A program made the translations under genes and the position numbers. Under the pieces are notes generated by a model that was not told the origin of the DNA, ran no database searches, and was given only the letters and a program-made list of their open reading frames with translations. Below, in pieces: positions 6,336-8,333 of a stretch of DNA of 8,333 nucleotides. Position 1 is the first letter of the stretch. Every line of letters starts with the position of its first letter. Source of the DNA: CAZRIT01 sp964600225 (GTDB lineage Bacteria; Bacillota; Clostridia; Christensenellales; CAG-138); the NCBI GenBank assembly GCA_964600225.1, contig CAZRIT010000075.1, forward strand, positions 1-8,333, given 5' to 3'.

Positions 6336-8033
6336 GACAAGGCATCCAACGGCATTGCAAACGGTCGCTTCCCATACTATTCCTTAACGGGCATTGAGCT
6401 GTTTGCGCGCCGCATTGCGCGCGAGATGGTGCCGCGCGTCAATGCCATTGCGCGGCTCGGCAGGCGCTACCAGACGGGCCAGATGTCCTACGATACGTTC
6501 GTGGACTTTTCCGTGAAAGAGCAGCGCGGCGCGCGCGTATACATTTTTGATACCGATGGCAACATCGTGGCCTACACGGGCGACGAAGAAGCCGTTACCA
6601 ACGGCTTGGTAACGGAGAAACTTTCGCAATACGCAAAAACGATTTTGCAGGATAAGACGGACTTGATCTCGACCGATTGGCGCTCCGCCGAGGGCATTGT
6701 GGTCGGCGTGCCGATAAAGGACAATCTCAACCGCGTGTTCGGCGCGGTCATCATGACCAAGCCCAGCACCGAGGTGCACGAGGTGATGAGCGGCATCATC
6801 CGCGCGCTCATGCTTGGGTGCCTTGCGGTATTCTTGCTCATGATTGTGCCTGCTTATCTCGTTTCCAAGCGCATCTCCAATCCGATTCGAAACATGACCG
6901 AAGCCTCCATCGCCATGGCGGGCGGCAACTTTTCCGTGCGCGCGGATGAAACCCACAACGATGAAATCGGCATGCTGGGCAGCGCGCTCAACTACCTGTC
7001 CGCCAGCCTGAACGATAACATCTCCAACCTGACCCTGACCAGAAACCGTCTTCATGTTATCCTCGAAGGACTGCACGAGGGCGTGGTTGCGTATGATCGT
7101 GGCGGGAACATCGTGTTTTCCAACACCGCGGCATTGACGCTGTTTGGGTGTGCCGATCAGAGCGCGCTGGACAGGAAACTGGAGCAGGCGGCGGATATCC
7201 GCAAACAGATCGACGAAACCAAGCAGACGCAAGTGCTACAGTTGGACGAGGCTCAAAGCAAGCTGCTGCTGACCATATCTCCCTCCCAAGGCAGCGGCGA
7301 TGCGCTTTCGGGCACGGTGACGGTGATTCAGGATATCACCGCGGCCGAGCGGCTGGAACAGACCCGTCGGGACTATGTGGCCAATGTCAGCCATGAGTTG
7401 CGCACGCCCATCGCTTCCATCCGCAGCCTTTCCGAGGCGCTCAACGACGGATTGATCAAAACCGAGGACGATCGACAGCGCTATTACGGCTACATCCTGC
7501 GCGAGTCCATGCGACTGACCAGGCTTATCAACGATCTGCTGGAGCTTTCCAGGCTGCAATCGGGCAGCGTGGCGCTGGAAAAGCACACGTTCGATATCCG
7601 TTTGCTGCTCAACGAGGTGTATGAACGCATCCGCATCGACGCTTCCTACAGCGGCATCGATGTGGTTTTACAGGAGCCGAACGGGCTGTGCAGCGTGCTG
7701 TCCAACCGTGATCGCATCGAGCAGGTGCTGATTGCTTTGACCAACAACGCCATCAAGTACGCCTCCGATGACGGCACGGTTGTACTGGAAACGGCCGATG
7801 CGGGGGATCACATCGACGTACTCGTCAAAAACAGCGGCCACATTGCCGAAAAGGACCTGGGGCACATCTTCGAGCGCTTCTACAAGGCCGATAACGCGCA
7901 TTCCGAGGGCGGCACGGGCTTGGGCTTGTCGATTGTGCAGGAGATCCTTTCGCTGCTGGGCGAACGCATCGAAGCGTACAATACCGATACGGAGGTTGTG
8001 TTTCGGTTTACGGTTGCCAAGGCCGATCGATAA
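6324..8033 (+). CDS. Second sensor histidine kinase, no first membrane helix, altered G1 box
   Basis: This 569-residue paralogue of the upstream kinase has an input domain at about residues 20-150, one membrane helix at about 160-180, HAMP at 181-234, PAS at about 242-340, HisKA at 347-413 and HATPase at about 458-566. The phospho-accepting histidine is H357 (VSHELRTP, codon 7392-7394). N475 of the N box, FERFYKAD and G2 GGTGLGLSI (529-537) are intact. G1 is changed: the kinase 1 DTGCGI reads NSGHI here, with Asp replaced by Asn503 and the second glycine missing. A hydrophobic helix should precede YYSLTGIELF, but residues 1-16 (MYNFDKASNGIANGRF) are polar, no other frame there encodes a convincing one, and no start codon lies upstream in frame. 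The start is therefore uncertain: the ATG has a poor ribosome binding site and sits inside an inverted repeat. No second regulator accompanies it, so it may act on the regulator at 2734. It could be a working variant or an N-terminally deleted gene. Confidence 0.85.
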   Translation: MYNFDKASNGIANGRFPYYSLTGIELFARRIAREMVPRVNAIARLGRRYQTGQMSYDTFVDFSVKEQRGARVYIFDTDGNIVAYTGDEEAVTNGLVTEKLSQYAKTILQDKTDLISTDWRSAEGIVVGVPIKDNLNRVFGAVIMTKPSTEVHEVMSGIIRALMLGCLAVFLLMIVPAYLVSKRISNPIRNMTEASIAMAGGNFSVRADETHNDEIGMLGSALNYLSASLNDNISNLTLTRNRLHVILEGLHEGVVAYDRGGNIVFSNTAALTLFGCADQSALDRKLEQAADIRKQIDETKQTQVLQLDEAQSKLLLTISPSQGSGDALSGTVTVIQDITAAERLEQTRRDYVANVSHELRTPIASIRSLSEALNDGLIKTEDDRQRYYGYILRESMRLTRLINDLLELSRLQSGSVALEKHTFDIRLLLNEVYERIRIDASYSGIDVVLQEPNGLCSVLSNRDRIEQVLIALTNNAIKYASDDGTVVLETADAGDHIDVLVKNSGHIAEKDLGHIFERFYKADNAHSEGGTGLGLSIVQEILSLLGERIEAYNTDTEVVFRFTVAKADR

Positions 8034-8049
8034 AGTTTACAAAATTCTA

Positions 8050-8094
8050 AAAACAATGCGCGCTGACGAAGGTTGGCGCACATTGTTTTGTTTT
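8050..8094 (+). terminator. Rho-independent terminator after kinase 2
   Basis: AAACAATG (8051-8058) pairs with CATTGTTT (8081-8088). After one C/A mismatch, GCGC (8060-8063) pairs with GCGC (8076-8079), followed by two wobble and two Watson-Crick pairs closing on a GAAG loop (8068-8071). A TTTTGTTTT tract (8086-8094) follows. It begins 17 bases after the kinase stop codon. The run of A residues on the other side would let it also stop antisense transcription. Confidence 0.85.
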
Positions 8095-8111
8095 CCAATC
8101 CGTGGTATATT
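8083..8111 (+). promoter_or_regulatory. Promoter for tyrS, overlapping the terminator
   Basis: A -35-like TTGTTT (8083-8088) and -10 TATATT (8106-8111) are separated by 17 bases, and TGG before the -10 makes it an extended -10. The -35 lies in the 3' arm and T-tract of the preceding terminator. Transcription starting near 8118 would leave a leader of about 28 bases, too short for a T-box riboswitch. Confidence 0.7.
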
Positions 8112-8145
8112 GATATGCATGGAAAAGGCACGGAGGGATAAAACA

Positions 8146-8333
8146 ATGGAAAAAAACGTATACGACATACTGGAAGAACGTGGATTTTTAAAGCAGTGTT
8201 CCCATCCCGAGGAGCTCAAAAAGCTGCTCGGCGAGGAGAAGGTGACTTTCTATATCGGCTTTGACCCGACGGCGGACAGCCTGCACATCGGCCACTATGT
8301 GGCGCTGATGACCATGGCGCATATGCAGCGCGC
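8146..8333 (+). CDS. tyrS: Tyrosyl-tRNA synthetase, 3' end beyond window
   Basis: The first 62 residues of a class I aminoacyl-tRNA synthetase that charges tRNA-Tyr with tyrosine in the cytoplasm. The segment FYIGFDPTADSLHIGHY is the characteristic TyrRS N-terminal signature, with the class I HIGH motif at residues 47-50 (8284-8295). The lead-in MEKNVYDILEERGF is also typical of bacterial TyrRS. The start at ATG 8146 is well supported by GGAGGG (8132-8137), 8 bases upstream. The gene has its own promoter and is separated from the kinase by a terminator, so it is a separate transcription unit. Many Bacillota tyrS genes have a T-box leader; none is visible in the 112-base gap here. The KMSKS motif and tRNA-binding domain lie outside the window. 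Confidence 0.96.
   Translation, partial: MEKNVYDILEERGFLKQCSHPEELKKLLGEEKVTFYIGFDPTADSLHIGHYVALMTMAHMQR

Noticed and set aside
6334..6339. Consensus -35 TTGACA inside the start of the second kinase
   Set aside because: No acceptable -10 lies 16-18 bases downstream; the nearest TACTAT-like hexamer is about 35 bases away.
6295..6390. Frameshift hiding the missing first membrane helix of kinase 2
   Set aside because: All three forward frames were read: one gives a polar peptide with Thr/His/Arg and a stop, another has a stop and only a short LPILFL stretch. Neither makes a helix of normal length.
8034..8145. T-box riboswitch upstream of tyrS
   Set aside because: The gap is 112 bases and is filled by a terminator of the previous gene and a promoter, leaving a leader of about 28 bases with no specifier stem or T-box sequence.

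Overview
The window reads as a Bacillota (probably Clostridia) chromosome with moderately high GC. The reasons are a class A penicillin-binding protein with clostridial-type paired cysteines after its transpeptidase domain, strong GGAGG-type ribosome binding sites, a TTG start codon, extended -10 promoters and WalK/PhoR-like kinases. The species cannot be named from this sequence. All recognised genes are on the + strand and very densely packed. I see no RNA genes, mobile elements, CRISPR arrays or attachment sites.

Layout: (1) 1-2058, the C-terminal part of a bifunctional class A PBP whose start lies before the window. (2) 2024-2668, a family-4-like uracil-DNA glycosylase that overlaps the PBP by 35 bases and lacks the Fe-S cysteines expected of the family. 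(3) A promoter at about 2678-2706, then an OmpR/PhoB-type response regulator (2734-3417) and, 6 bases later, a complete membrane sensor kinase (3424-5367). (4) A strong hairpin (5377-5415) that buries the ribosome binding site of the next gene, a TTG-initiated single-pass membrane protein with a SPOR peptidoglycan-binding domain (5416-6294). (5) A perfect 11-bp inverted repeat (6309-6335) lying across the apparent start codon of a second, paralogous sensor kinase (6324-8033). That kinase has no first membrane helix and an eroded ATP-binding G1 box. (6) A rho-independent terminator (8050-8094) whose 3' arm also serves as the -35 of a promoter for tyrS (8146 onward, cut by the window end).

How the parts may work together: the core is a response regulator - kinase - SPOR protein - second kinase cluster next to a cell-wall synthase. 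SPOR domains of studied proteins bind glycan strands stripped of stem peptides, so envelope state is a reasonable guess at the signal. One regulator for two kinases suggests that both act on it, possibly with the second kinase modified into a modulator or phosphatase. This link is inference. The most unusual items are the altered second kinase, the two translation-start hairpins and the cysteine-free glycosylase. I did not find a clear new defence or mobile system.
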